Made by a program: the position numbers and the translations under genes
NCBI GenBank assembly: GCA_000437495.1
Contig: FR897877.1
Span: 77,708 to 125,966, forward strand
DNA from: Prevotella sp. CAG:485
GTDB lineage: Bacteria; Bacteroidota; Bacteroidia; Bacteroidales; Muribaculaceae
Length of the DNA stretch: 48,259 bases
Direction: 5' to 3'
Shown: positions 1 through 8,365 of the stretch, piece by piece
Layout of the letters: each line of letters opens with the position of its first letter
How positions within the stretch are numbered: position 1 is the stretch's first letter
Notes under the pieces: generated by a model
What the model was told of the DNA's origin: nothing
Seen by the model: only the letters and a program-made list of their open reading frames with translations
The model's database searches: none

Positions 1-1180
1 GGCGAGCCGGCGGCAACACCATCCGCTTCAGCACCATAGCCTGAATAGTGTCGGCGCGCAACTGCAGCGTGTCCTTGGTCGAGTATTCGCGCAGCAGCGG
101 ATAGTCCGATGCCAGGCTTATGCGGTTCACATTGTCGTAATAGCCGTAGCCGCCGGTGAGGATGACGTGATGTGCCGTGTCAGTAAGTACCACCGGAGCC
201 GCATCGCGGTTCGGGTCGCGATAGGAATACGCACGACTGATGCCCGTGGCGTTGTCAAATATCAGCGAATCGCCCTCAAGCGTTATCGCATTTCCGGCCG
301 AGTCGAGATGCACTATGGTGGAACGGGCATCCAACAGGGCATTGTCGTTGCCCGTGTCATACTGTCCGTGCGAGGTCCATACGGAGTTGCCCTGACCCTG
401 AATCTCGGTGGGAGTCTCAATGCTTGCCACACCCGTTGCAGTGTTATAGAGCAGCTTCTGCGAACGTAGCGTGTATTGGCGGCCGGGTGTCGGGTTGCGA
501 AGCACCACATCCTCCTCAAACTCTGCCAAACTGTTGCCGGGCGTATAGACACCGTGAATGGAGGTGATATTGATTTTATCGCCCTTCTTGGTGGTAGCGT
601 CGAGGCGACCGCCGCGGTCATACCAGCCGCGTTCGGCACCCGGAATCATGGAATAGTCAATGGAGTCAGAAACCAGGGTGGCACGCGGGTCCTGAAGCTT
701 CACCTGCTGATGTCCGCGTGTGCGCAGACGAGCTAATTTGGTGTCGCCGTCATAAAACACCACATCGGCAAAAGCCCTGCGTGCGCCTCCGGGAACCTGC
801 TGAACCATACGCACGTTGCCGAAAGCGTCCATGGAATTACGCTCCGGATAGTAATAGGCCGAGTCGCAGGTCATGGTCATCACGCCCTGCCGAAACTCCA
901 CATTCCCTTTCAGAATCTGGCGGTCTGTGCGGCCGAAGTCCGGAGTGGTGTAGAGCGAGTCGGCATGTTCCAGAAACACTTTGCCGGGCTGATGGCGGTT
1001 CTCGTGAGGTATCTGCGGCTTGAGAGGCCGTTTCGGCTCGGGGCGTTTGAAAGGATCCTGCTTCTCTGTGGTGCCGCTCTGTTTGCGTGCCTGCGACCAC
1101 GCATCGCTGCATACCGACCCCAGGCCCCACAAAAGCAGGACTGTAAGCATGGCGGCTATGTAACGACTCTGATGTTGCAT
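1..1180 (-). CDS. OstA-like (LptD N-terminal domain) protein, partial
   Basis: The frame opens at the ATG ending at 1180 and runs without a stop off the left edge, giving the first 393 residues. The N-terminus is a signal peptide (MQHQSR, then a hydrophobic run ending near AWSQA), followed by a Pro/Lys-rich linker. After that come repeated short beta-strand units of the OstA/LptA jellyroll type, with phrases such as LKGNVEFRQG, MTCDSAYYYPE, MDAFGNVRM and LEGDSLIFDN. This family binds lipopolysaccharide and helps carry it to the outer membrane; that role is family knowledge. The gene is last in a minus-strand set behind the SurA-like and PpiC-like genes, only 21 bases after the surA stop, which fits an outer-membrane assembly operon. 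The C-terminal part lies outside the window, so full length and any barrel domain cannot be judged. Confidence 0.85.
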   Translation of the reverse strand, partial: MQHQSRYIAAMLTVLLLWGLGSVCSDAWSQARKQSGTTEKQDPFKRPEPKRPLKPQIPHENRHQPGKVFLEHADSLYTTPDFGRTDRQILKGNVEFRQGVMTMTCDSAYYYPERNSMDAFGNVRMVQQVPGGARRAFADVVFYDGDTKLARLRTRGHQQVKLQDPRATLVSDSIDYSMIPGAERGWYDRGGRLDATTKKGDKINITSIHGVYTPGNSLAEFEEDVVLRNPTPGRQYTLRSQKLLYNTATGVASIETPTEIQGQGNSVWTSHGQYDTGNDNALLDARSTIVHLDSAGNAITLEGDSLIFDNATGISRAYSYRDPNRDAAPVVLTDTAHHVILTGGYGYYDNVNRISLASDYPLLREYSTKDTLQLRADTIQAMVLKRMVLPPAR

Positions 1181-1201
1181 GACTCTCTGTTTCTTAACCT
1201 C

Positions 1202-2572
1202 TTATTTCTTCCACCCTTTGTAGCGGAAATCGCAGTTACCCCAGCTTTCCTCTATGCGGGTGTAGGTATTCTTTATCTTCTGCTCCACCCATTCGTCAAT
1301 CACTTCCTGTTTGCGGGCAGCCAGATACATCTCCTTAATCTGGTTGTAGTCTTCGGCCAGGTTGGCGCGATGTCCGGGAGTGCGCGAGGTAAGACGCACC
1401 ACAGCCACCACATCCTGATTGCGTTTGGGGTCTTTCATCACAAAAGCCTGCGAAATGTCGCCGGGCTGCATCTTCTCCACCACGGTGGCCACTTCCGGCG
1501 GCAAGTCCTGCATCTCAAAGCGGCTCGAACCGGTCTTCTGGTTCATCATCACGCCGCGGTTGTTGCGGGTATCCTTGTCGTGCGAGGCATAACGGGCAGC
1601 CTCGTCGAAGGTAAATTTGCCTTTTACAATCTCGTTGCGCAGCGAGTCAAGATTCAGGCGCGCTTTCTCCAGGTCAGCGCTGCTTACGTGCGGACGAAGC
1701 AGGATATGGCGCACGTTGACCTGCTCACCGCGTTTGTCTATGAGCTGAATAATGTGATAGCCATACTCGGTCTCCACAATGCGGCTCACCTTCTTGGGGT
1801 CCGAAAGCTGAAACGCCACGTTGGAAAATTCCGGTACCCAGTCAGCCCTGCCGTGATAGCCTAACTCGCCGCCCTGCATGGCCGAACCGTCTTCACTGTA
1901 CATAATGGCCTGAGTGGCGAATTCACTCTCGCCGTTGTTCACACGTTCGGAGATGTCGCGCAAGCGGTCCTTGATGGCGTCAATCTCACTCTGAGGCACC
2001 TGCGGATAAACCATGATTATCTGCGTCTCTACCTGAAGAGGAACATAAGGGATGCTGTCTTCGGGCATGGCGGCGAAGTATTTCTTCACCAGCGAAGGAG
2101 TGGCTTTTACGTCCTTGGTCAGGTTCTCCTGCACCTGTCCGATGATGTATTGAGTGCGCATCACCTCGCGCAGCTGATTGCGCAGGGCGGCATACGATTT
2201 ATGAAAATACTGTTCCACCTTTTCGCGCGAGCCCAGACCGGCCTCCATGTAATCCAGGCGCCTCTCAACCTGATTGTTGAGCTGACCCTCGGGGGCCTCT
2301 ATGGTGTCCATCTTGGCCTGATGCAGATAGAGTTTCTGCACGGCCAACTGCTCGGGGATGACGCAGTAAGGATTCGGCGGCAGGGCCGACCCTTCGGCAC
2401 GCAGCTGTTGCAGTTCCTCCTCAATGTCTGAGCGGAACACAGCCTCATCGCCCACGACCCATACTATCTCGTCAACGATATTGTTGTTGGCGGGCGTCTG
2501 GGCCAACGCCAGAAAACTTCCGGCAGCAATGGCCGCAAGAGCTATTATTGTTATTTTATTTGTCAGTTTCAT
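1202..2572 (-). CDS. SurA-like periplasmic chaperone / peptidyl-prolyl isomerase
   Basis: A 456-residue exported protein with a signal peptide (MKLTNK, then an Ala-rich core ending at LALAQ). Residues about 30-170 match the SurA N-terminal chaperone region (DEIVWVVGDEAVFRSDIEEE and the helical part after it). Two PpiC/parvulin domains follow, about 180-280 (EFATQAIMYSEDGSAMQGGELGYHGR cut at that point, then ETEYGYHIIQLIDKR) and about 285-395 (VNVRHILLRPH, FDEAARYASHDKDTRNNRG). SurA helps unfolded outer-membrane proteins cross the periplasm. It lies 5 bases after the PpiC-like lipoprotein gene and 21 before the OstA-like gene, so the three are probably one operon. Length and domain order are normal for Bacteroidetes. 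Confidence 0.9.
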   Translation of the reverse strand: MKLTNKITIIALAAIAAGSFLALAQTPANNNIVDEIVWVVGDEAVFRSDIEEELQQLRAEGSALPPNPYCVIPEQLAVQKLYLHQAKMDTIEAPEGQLNNQVERRLDYMEAGLGSREKVEQYFHKSYAALRNQLREVMRTQYIIGQVQENLTKDVKATPSLVKKYFAAMPEDSIPYVPLQVETQIIMVYPQVPQSEIDAIKDRLRDISERVNNGESEFATQAIMYSEDGSAMQGGELGYHGRADWVPEFSNVAFQLSDPKKVSRIVETEYGYHIIQLIDKRGEQVNVRHILLRPHVSSADLEKARLNLDSLRNEIVKGKFTFDEAARYASHDKDTRNNRGVMMNQKTGSSRFEMQDLPPEVATVVEKMQPGDISQAFVMKDPKRNQDVVAVVRLTSRTPGHRANLAEDYNQIKEMYLAARKQEVIDEWVEQKIKNTYTRIEESWGNCDFRYKGWKK

Positions 2573-2577
2573 TTCTT

Positions 2578-3501
2578 TTATCTGCGTGTATGTTGTTTTT
2601 CGGTGTCTGAGTAAACTTTAAGGGTGCCGTTTTTCAACGCTTTGTTGCGCAGGCTGTTGAGGATTGTGCGGTCGCTTTCTCCTTCGCGGCGGCGCATCAT
2701 CTCGGCACGTATCAGCGGCGCAGCCTTCTCGTACGGCATCATGGCACCCACGGGCAAATGGTCTGTTATGGTGAGCAGATATACCGAGTTGCCATGTTGT
2801 GTCTCCAGCTTGGGCAGAGAGGCTGCGTAAGCGTCTCCCTCGGGGAAGCGATACGGAATCAGCGCGGCAATGTCGCGCCAGTCCTGCCAGTCATCGTAGA
2901 AGTACTCATACGACAGTGCATTGGGCAACGCCACCTTTTCCAGCCGGTCAATGTTGGCCATGGTGGGATTGTTCATCCACGTTCTCACCTCGGCGAGGCC
3001 TGAGGCATTTGCCGGCATTTGCAACAATATGCCTTTCACCATGGGCGCCTGCAGCACATAGTCCGAGCGGCGCGAGTTATAAACGGCTTTCACCGAGTCT
3101 TCGGGTATTACCGCGGGGTCAGCGCCGGCAGCAAGGCTCTCGCGATAACGTGCCGCCAACAGACGGCGACGGTACTGCCTCACCTGACTCTCTATCTTCT
3201 CGCGCATGCCGTAATCGAGTTGTGCTTCATTCTCCAGCAACATGGAGAAGAGCCAGTCGTCGGCAATGGCACGAAAGAGGGCTATGCTGTCCTGCGGGTC
3301 GAGTCCCGGAGGAATCTGCGCTACCACACTGGCTACTGACAGCGACGAGTCGCCAATGCTGTAAAGCAGCTCGCCTTGGTTGGCAAACTCCGAGTTTTTG
3401 TTGTCCGAAGAGCATGAGGCCAGCAATCCGGCCGACAAAGTCGTTAACAGCACTGCCGGCAACATCATAGCCTTAATCACCCCCACACACAACAATCCCA
3501 T
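2578..3501 (-). CDS. PpiC/SurA-related lipoprotein
   Basis: A 307-residue protein that begins with a lipoprotein signal: a hydrophobic segment followed by the lipobox LLASC at about residues 26-30, so the mature protein should be lipid-anchored at Cys30. The ATG at 3501 has a purine-rich AAAAGGTGG just upstream; an internal Met-Met (3468) is a possible shorter start but would lose the basic residue before the hydrophobic core. The rest is helical with a SurA-like look (LLYSIGDSSLSVASVVAQIP, long charged helices, LPVGAMMPYEKAAPLIRAEM). No clear parvulin active-site motif is visible, so it may be a chaperone without isomerase activity. It is the first gene of the set with the SurA-like and OstA-like genes. 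The family call rests on gene order and general shape. Confidence 0.7.
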   Translation of the reverse strand: MGLLCVGVIKAMMLPAVLLTTLSAGLLASCSSDNKNSEFANQGELLYSIGDSSLSVASVVAQIPPGLDPQDSIALFRAIADDWLFSMLLENEAQLDYGMREKIESQVRQYRRRLLAARYRESLAAGADPAVIPEDSVKAVYNSRRSDYVLQAPMVKGILLQMPANASGLAEVRTWMNNPTMANIDRLEKVALPNALSYEYFYDDWQDWRDIAALIPYRFPEGDAYAASLPKLETQHGNSVYLLTITDHLPVGAMMPYEKAAPLIRAEMMRRREGESDRTILNSLRNKALKNGTLKVYSDTEKQHTRR

Positions 3502-3710
3502 GCCACCTTTTCGGCGGCATCGGAGCTCGAAAGAGGGGGATGTAGCTGATGTTTCCGTGGCGATTGACTGTGTTTATGGTTTGCTTACATGCCTCAAGCG
3601 GCTTTACTTATGCAAAGTAAATAAAAATTTTTCTATTATGGCGCTTTTTAGTTCCCCTGAGAGCAATTTTTAGCACTTATTAAGAAATAACCCGGCCGTC
3701 AACCGCCTGG

Positions 3711-3825
3711 TAGCTAAGTTAGCTATGGTAGCTACCCGGCTAAAATAGCTAAAATAACTAAATCAGCTACCCAGCTACAATAGCTAAATCAGCTAAAATA
3801 GCTACCCGGCTAAAATAGCCAAAAA
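3711..3825. repeat. TAGCTA/AGCTA-rich intergenic repeat
   Basis: AGCTA occurs nine times in about 95 bases, often as the palindrome TAGCTA, with spacers of the kind AAATC, AAAA and CCCGGC. A 21-base segment, beginning TAGCTACCCGGC, is present identically at 3729-3749 and 3799-3819, 70 bases apart. The block is not a CRISPR: units are short, irregular and without unique spacers of constant length. It sits between the 5' side of one minus-strand operon and the 3' end of kbl, so it could be a protein-binding site cluster, a recombination-prone repeat or a degenerate short repeat family of this genome. Confidence 0.85.
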
Positions 3826-3868
3826 AGCCGCGGCTCATGCCCCCTACTCCTCCCGGGCAAACGCAGGC

Positions 3869-3907
3869 AGAGGGTGCGCCGAATCAAATCAATCCGGCTC
3901 ACCCTCT
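3869..3907 (-). terminator. Hairpin after kbl
   Basis: On the minus strand, AGAGGGTG-A-GCCG pairs with CGGC-G-CACCCTCT: 12 pairs with one mismatch around a 13-base loop, starting 24 bases after the kbl stop. There is no T-run after it, so it may end transcription weakly or protect the 3' end. Confidence 0.6.
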
Positions 3908-3931
3908 GTTTCAGGTTAAAAAAGCTGTGGC

Positions 3932-5125
3932 TTATTTCAGCACGCCAAGTTCTTTGCCCACCTTAATAAAGGCCTCAATGGCGCGGTCAAGGTGTTCGCG
4001 CTTGTGGCCGGCGCTGAGCTGAACGCGGATACGAGCCTCGCCCTTCGGAACTACCGGGTAGTAGAAGCCGGTAACGTAGATGCCTTCCTTCTGCATGGCG
4101 GCGGCGAAGTCCTGGCTCAGCTTGGCGTCATAGAGCATAACGGCGCAGATGGCGCTCTGAGTCGGTTTGATGTCGAAGCCGGCAGCCAGCATCTTGTCGC
4201 GGAAGTAGTTGACATTCTCCATCAGACGGTCGTGCAGTTCATTGCTCTCGTTGAGCATCTTGAACATTTCCAGGCTGGCGCCCACGATGGCGGGAGCTAC
4301 CGAGTTGGAGAACAGGTAAGGACGTGAGCGCTGACGCAGCATGTCGATAACCTCTTTCGGACCGGTGGTGAAACCGCCCATAGCGCCGCCGAAGCTCTTG
4401 CCCAGAGTACCGGTGTGGATGTCGATTTTGTCGTAGCAGTCAAACTGCTCTGCAACGCCGCGGCCCGTAGGACCAACAACGCCTGCCGAGTGGCTTTCGT
4501 CGACCATTACCAGGGCGTCATATTTCTCAGCCAGCTCACATATCTTATCCATAGGAGCCACGTTGCCGTCCATGGAGAAGACACCGTCGGTGGCTATGAT
4601 TTTGTAGCGGCAGTCCTTGGCTTCCTGCAGACAGCGTTCCAGGTCGGCCATGTCGGCGTTGGCATAGCGGAAGCGTTTGGCTTTGCAGAGACGCACGCCG
4701 TCGATGATGGAAGCGTGGTTGAGGGCGTCGCTGATGATGGCGTCCTCAGCGGTGAAAAGAGGCTCGAACAGACCGCCGTTGGCGTCGAAGCAGGCAGCGT
4801 AGAGAATGGTGTCTTCGGTGTGGAAATACTCCGAGATGGCTTTCTCCAACTCTTTGTGCATATCCTGCGTGCCACAGATGAAACGCACCGAACTCATGCC
4901 GAAGCCACGGTTATCCATGGCCTTCTTGGCGGCTTCAATCAGACGGGTGTTGTCGCTCAGGCCCAGATAGTTGTTGGCGCAGAAGTTCAGCACTTCACCC
5001 TGCGAGCCCTCTACGGCGATGTCGGCCTTCTGAGGGGTGATGATTATGCGTTCGTTTTTGTACAGACCTGCATCTTTGATGTCTTGCAGCTCTTTGGTCA
5101 GATGAGATTTAAACTCTTTGTACAT
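3932..5125 (-). CDS. kbl: Glycine C-acetyltransferase (2-amino-3-ketobutyrate CoA ligase)
   Basis: A 397-residue PLP enzyme of the alpha-oxoamine synthase family. Visible landmarks are NFCANNYLGL near residue 48, the PLP-binding MVDESHSAG at 207-215, and HTGTLGKSFGGA with the likely PLP lysine at K243. It splits 2-amino-3-ketobutyrate with CoA into glycine and acetyl-CoA, the second step of threonine breakdown. The first-step enzyme, tdh, lies next door in the opposite orientation across a 391-base gap, which strongly supports this identity over the related 8-amino-7-oxononanoate synthase (BioF). Length is normal and no oddities were seen. A TAATTTTG box about 90 bases upstream probably marks its promoter. 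Confidence 0.95.
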   Translation of the reverse strand: MYKEFKSHLTKELQDIKDAGLYKNERIIITPQKADIAVEGSQGEVLNFCANNYLGLSDNTRLIEAAKKAMDNRGFGMSSVRFICGTQDMHKELEKAISEYFHTEDTILYAACFDANGGLFEPLFTAEDAIISDALNHASIIDGVRLCKAKRFRYANADMADLERCLQEAKDCRYKIIATDGVFSMDGNVAPMDKICELAEKYDALVMVDESHSAGVVGPTGRGVAEQFDCYDKIDIHTGTLGKSFGGAMGGFTTGPKEVIDMLRQRSRPYLFSNSVAPAIVGASLEMFKMLNESNELHDRLMENVNYFRDKMLAAGFDIKPTQSAICAVMLYDAKLSQDFAAAMQKEGIYVTGFYYPVVPKGEARIRVQLSAGHKREHLDRAIEAFIKVGKELGVLK

Positions 5126-5214
5126 GGTATGTGATTTTCTGGGCAGATGCCCTTTGCGGCACCTCTGCTCACGGTTGTTTTTAGCTGTTTTGGTCTTTGC
5201 AGACTTTCACGCCT

Positions 5215-5222
5215 CAAAATTA
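5215..5222 (-). promoter_or_regulatory. Putative kbl promoter -7 box
   Basis: On the minus strand the sequence reads TAATTTTG, a full match to the Bacteroidetes TAnnTTTG box, about 90 bases before the kbl ATG. No good -33 TTTG was found at the usual 19-21 base distance, so support is partial. Confidence 0.5.
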
Positions 5223-5434
5223 ATAAAAATTTTTCTGTTGAGCGGTGAATTTTCCTGCTAAATAAAAAATTTTCCCGTGCAGACGGCCAAAACCCCTGTA
5301 CTGACCGCGCAGAAGGGATGGATAAGAGGGTAAAATGTGGGATTTGAGGGGAAGTCTTCTTACTCTATTTGAAAAAGTTGACGCCGGGAATCAGAAAAAG
5401 ATATGAGAACACAAGCTCTTAAAAAATTTATTAT

Positions 5435-5442
5435 TAACTTTG
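5435..5442 (+). promoter_or_regulatory. Putative tdh promoter -7 box
   Basis: TAACTTTG matches TAnnTTTG exactly and lies 74 bases before the tdh ATG at 5517. The -33 region is AT-rich without a clear TTTG. This placement also argues that the in-frame ATG at 5403, upstream of the box, is not the real start. Confidence 0.55.
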
Positions 5443-5516
5443 TGGCTGAAAACGAAAAATGCTTTGCAGACACGGGCAAAGCCGCTGTCTGCAGGTTGAG
5501 AACTAACTCATTGACC

Positions 5517-6473
5517 ATGAAAAATATACTTGTCATAGGGTCAACCGGCCAGATAGGTTCGGAACTGACCATGCGCTTGCGCAAAGAATACCCCACAAGC
5601 AATGTGGTATGCGGCTATATCAAGGGCGCCGAGCCTAAGGGCGAACTGCTCGAAAGCGGTCCGGCGGCTGAAGTAGACATCACCAATCCGCAGCAGATAG
5701 CCGAAACTGTTGACAAATATAACATCGACAGCATTTACAATTTAGCAGCGTTGCTGAGTGCCGTAGCCGAGGGGAAACCTCAGCTGGCATGGAAGATAGG
5801 TGTAGGCGGTCTTTATAACTGCCTTGAAATTTCGCGCGAGAAGGGCTGCGCTCTTTTCACCCCCAGCTCAATAGGCTCTTTCGGACCCACCACTCCGCAC
5901 GACAAAACTCCTCAGGACACCATACAGCGCCCCGAAACCATTTACGGCGTCACCAAGGTTACCGGCGAGATGCTGAGCGATTACTATGCCCGCCGCTTCG
6001 GCGTCGACACGCGCTCGGTACGCTTCCCCGGCCTTATCAGTTATGTAGCTCCTCCGGGCGGAGGCACCACCGACTATGCCGTTGACATCTACTACTCGGC
6101 AGTGAAGGGCGAGACCTTCAAATGTCCGCTGGCTCCCGGCACTTTCATGGACATGATGTATATGCCCGACGCTCTGCGCGCAGCCATTGAGATTATGGAA
6201 GCTGACCCCTCGCGTCTGAAACACCGCAACTCGTTCAACATCGCCTCCATGAGCTTCGACCCGGAAATCATCTACAACAAGATTCGGGAATATGTGCCCG
6301 ACTTCAAGATGGTCTATGAGCATGACCCATTGCGTCAGGCCATAGCCGACTCATGGCCCAACAGCCTCGACGACTCTTGCGCACGCGAAGAATGGGACTG
6401 GAAGCCGGAATATGACCTCGACGGAATGACGCAGGATATGCTCAAGCATCTCCGCATCAAGTTAGGGAAGTAA
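5517..6473 (+). CDS. tdh: L-threonine 3-dehydrogenase, SDR (epimerase-like) type
   Basis: A 318-residue short-chain dehydrogenase of the extended, UDP-galactose-epimerase-like type. The NAD-binding motif is VIGSTGQIGSEL (G8, G11, G14), and the catalytic YxxxK is Y143/K147 in IYGVTKVTGE with the Ser at TPSSIGSF (about 117-119). This type of threonine dehydrogenase is known from Bacteroidetes and is unrelated to the zinc enzyme of E. coli. It oxidises L-threonine to 2-amino-3-ketobutyrate, which the neighbouring Kbl cleaves. I chose 5517 because MKNILVIGS is the usual family start and a promoter box lies between it and the earlier in-frame ATG at 5403. The gene ends in front of two hairpins and converges with the DUF4301 gene. 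Confidence 0.93.
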   Translation: MKNILVIGSTGQIGSELTMRLRKEYPTSNVVCGYIKGAEPKGELLESGPAAEVDITNPQQIAETVDKYNIDSIYNLAALLSAVAEGKPQLAWKIGVGGLYNCLEISREKGCALFTPSSIGSFGPTTPHDKTPQDTIQRPETIYGVTKVTGEMLSDYYARRFGVDTRSVRFPGLISYVAPPGGGTTDYAVDIYYSAVKGETFKCPLAPGTFMDMMYMPDALRAAIEIMEADPSRLKHRNSFNIASMSFDPEIIYNKIREYVPDFKMVYEHDPLRQAIADSWPNSLDDSCAREEWDWKPEYDLDGMTQDMLKHLRIKLGK

Positions 6474-6484
6474 CAGGAGAATAG

Positions 6485-6578
6485 CTCAGAGAAGGGCATC
6501 GGGCCCTTCCTGAGATGACATCAAATAAAGATCGAGAGGATATGTCTGTAAATATTGGCATATCCTCTCATTTTTTTC
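6485..6578 (+). terminator. Two tandem hairpins, second with T-run, after tdh
   Basis: The first hairpin pairs CTCAG-GAAGGGC (6485-6497, one bulged base) with GCCCTTC-CTGAG (6503-6514). The second pairs GAGAGGATATG (6534-6544) with CATATCCTCTC (6559-6569) and is followed by seven T (6571-6577), a classic intrinsic terminator for tdh. The convergent DUF4301 gene ends at 6605, so the same stem may also stop transcripts from the other side, though without a T-run there. Confidence 0.85.
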
Positions 6579-6604
6579 GTATTGTGCTTCTCAGCTTTCC
6601 GAAA

Positions 6605-8155
6605 TCACATCAGGATGGCGAGATTGTCAGTAATCAGATGCGCAGGCCGCAGCAGGTCGTTGACTTCCTTGACGGGGTTGAATGTGGCCGAAGGCACGTC
6701 AATGAATACTGTGTTCCAGTCGCTCATGGCTCCGTTCCAGAGACCTGGAAGCTCAAGCGCTACCAAATCGCGGCCGTCAACGCTTTTCTGCGAGATGAAA
6801 CCCGTCTGGCGGTCGACGAACTTGGTGAGGTCGAATTTACGTCCCTTATAGTCTTTGAGAGCGCACACCAGATCCACAGGATTGAAATGCGTTGACTGTT
6901 CCACTATCTTGCGCACGTGCGAATCGGAAGTGTCAATCTGCGACAGCTCAAGAATCTGCGGAGCTATAGTCTCGTCGATGGGGTCATAAACCAGATAGGG
7001 ACCGCCGCCGGGTTCTCCTTCGTTCTTCACCATGCCGCACACGCGCAAGGGGCGGTTGAGTTTGTTGCGGATGTAATCCGCTATTTCACTTACGGTCATC
7101 TCATCGGCATGCTCATTGGTGATGCAGAGCGTTTTGTGCAGAAACTCAAGCATTTCCTTCAGCATTTCCGGCTTTGGAGTGCCTTTGTCAAGCAGGCGCA
7201 GATATTCATCGATTTCACGTTTTATGCCTACGCAGATGCCCCCCAGAACCATTTTGAAATGGTTGGTGAGTGTGCGACGCGAATCGGGCAATACGTTGTC
7301 GATGTTTTTTACGAACACCACATCGGCATCGAGGTCATTGAGATTCTCAATCAAGGCTCCATGGCCGCCGGGACGGAAGAAGATTTCCTCCTTTACACGG
7401 AAAGGCGTACCGTCGGGATTAGCGGCCACAGTGTCGGTAGACGCTTTCTGCACGCTGAAGGTGATTTCAAATTTCACCCCATAGCGATTCTCGATAAGAT
7501 ACTGCACCTCACGCACCTTTGCCATCATCAGCGGCAGATGTTCCGGGCTCACGGTGAAATGGATATAGACTTTGCCGTTATGATTTACAGCGTATTGAGC
7601 GCCTTCGCCCAGATGTTCCTCAAGACTGGTGCGCGTAGAGCCGATAATCTTGTGGAACATCAGCAACGCTTTCGGCAGCCGTCCATAGTTCAGGCCGCCG
7701 GGTCTCAGCAACGCTCTGGCGATGTCTCTCAGACGCCCCTCTTTGCGCAGTTCGTCGATATTGCGCTGATAGAGCGTCACACATGCCAGATTCAGACGGC
7801 GGAAAAAGGCGAATTTCTCCAATTCGTTGAAAAACCGGCGCAACGAGGGTGTCATTGCATGATCTGTGTTGCCGTTGGCGAAAGCGGCCAGTTCCTTGAA
7901 CATACGCGAGGCGGCACCGCTGGCCGGAACCATCTTCATGATTCTATTGCCCTCCGACACATATTCAGACCATAGGTCTGCAGCTGTCTTCTCCATCGAC
8001 TGGTTGAGAACAAAGATGCCGTCGCCGGGAGTGGCTGCACGAACGATTTCCAAAAACGGAAATCCGTTTTTTATCATTTCGAGTTCTTCAGATACCTGTT
8101 CCGGGGTTTTGCCGTGTTCTTTTATGACTGCCAAGTCGTGTTTGCTGAATTCCAT
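6605..8155 (-). CDS. DUF4301 family protein
   Basis: A 516-residue soluble protein that I recognise as the Bacteroidetes family DUF4301 from its N-terminal half (FSKHDLAVIKEHG, then MVPASGAASRMFK at about 75-87). The biochemical role is not established to my knowledge. The central part reads like a UDP-sugar pyrophosphorylase: a Gly/Ala-rich loop VPASGAASRM where those enzymes have LxGGxGTR, then NPDGTPF (about 246-252), RPGGHGALIENL (261-272) and VVFVKNIDNVLPDSR (279-293), comparable to the substrate and metal loops PxGxG...L and VxNxDN of UDPGP enzymes. A nucleotidyltransferase-like fold is therefore an inference. There is no signal peptide or membrane segment. The gene stands alone, with its own likely promoter, converging on tdh. 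Confidence 0.8.
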   Translation of the reverse strand: MEFSKHDLAVIKEHGKTPEQVSEELEMIKNGFPFLEIVRAATPGDGIFVLNQSMEKTAADLWSEYVSEGNRIMKMVPASGAASRMFKELAAFANGNTDHAMTPSLRRFFNELEKFAFFRRLNLACVTLYQRNIDELRKEGRLRDIARALLRPGGLNYGRLPKALLMFHKIIGSTRTSLEEHLGEGAQYAVNHNGKVYIHFTVSPEHLPLMMAKVREVQYLIENRYGVKFEITFSVQKASTDTVAANPDGTPFRVKEEIFFRPGGHGALIENLNDLDADVVFVKNIDNVLPDSRRTLTNHFKMVLGGICVGIKREIDEYLRLLDKGTPKPEMLKEMLEFLHKTLCITNEHADEMTVSEIADYIRNKLNRPLRVCGMVKNEGEPGGGPYLVYDPIDETIAPQILELSQIDTSDSHVRKIVEQSTHFNPVDLVCALKDYKGRKFDLTKFVDRQTGFISQKSVDGRDLVALELPGLWNGAMSDWNTVFIDVPSATFNPVKEVNDLLRPAHLITDNLAILM

Positions 8156-8262
8156 AATAATAGAGTTGAAGGGGTTGCGTGTATTGGGTCGCCGAGCAGG
8201 AACGGAGAGACATTATTAAATGCAACCTTCCGCCCGATTGCCTTAGATTTATTTTGGCGCTG

Positions 8263-8293
8263 TAAAATTAACAATTCCTTTTAACATATACAA
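8263..8293 (-). promoter_or_regulatory. Putative DUF4301 promoter
   Basis: On the minus strand TTG (8293-8291) is followed after 20 bases by TAATTTTA (8270-8263), one base off the TAnnTTTG consensus. The start codon lies 107 bases downstream. Confidence 0.45.
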
Positions 8294-8365
8294 CACCACA
8301 GATTCCTTTTAGGTTATTTTAATACTTATTTAACGTTCTCAGAAGTGCCGCGCAGGTGTGCTATG

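Larger units (their letters stand above)
3502..3931. other. 430-bp intergenic region between PpiC-like gene and kbl
   Basis: No coding frame is convincing here. From 3502 to 3690 there is AT-rich sequence that should hold the promoter of the PpiC-surA-ostA set; the nearest match to the Bacteroidetes -7 box is TTACTTTG on the minus strand (3613-3620), one base off consensus. From 3711 to 3825 lies the TAGCTA-rich repeat, and at 3869-3907 the hairpin that follows kbl. Confidence 0.7.
5126..5516. other. Divergent kbl/tdh control region
   Basis: 391 bases without a gene. They hold back-to-back promoter elements: TAATTTTG on the minus strand for kbl (5215-5222) and TAACTTTG on the plus strand for tdh (5435-5442). 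The middle is AT-rich. Since both genes act in one pathway, shared control from this region is likely, but no clear operator palindrome was found. Confidence 0.65.

Noticed and set aside
3711..3825. CRISPR array
   Set aside because: Repeat words are too short and irregular, there are no constant-length unique spacers and no cas genes.
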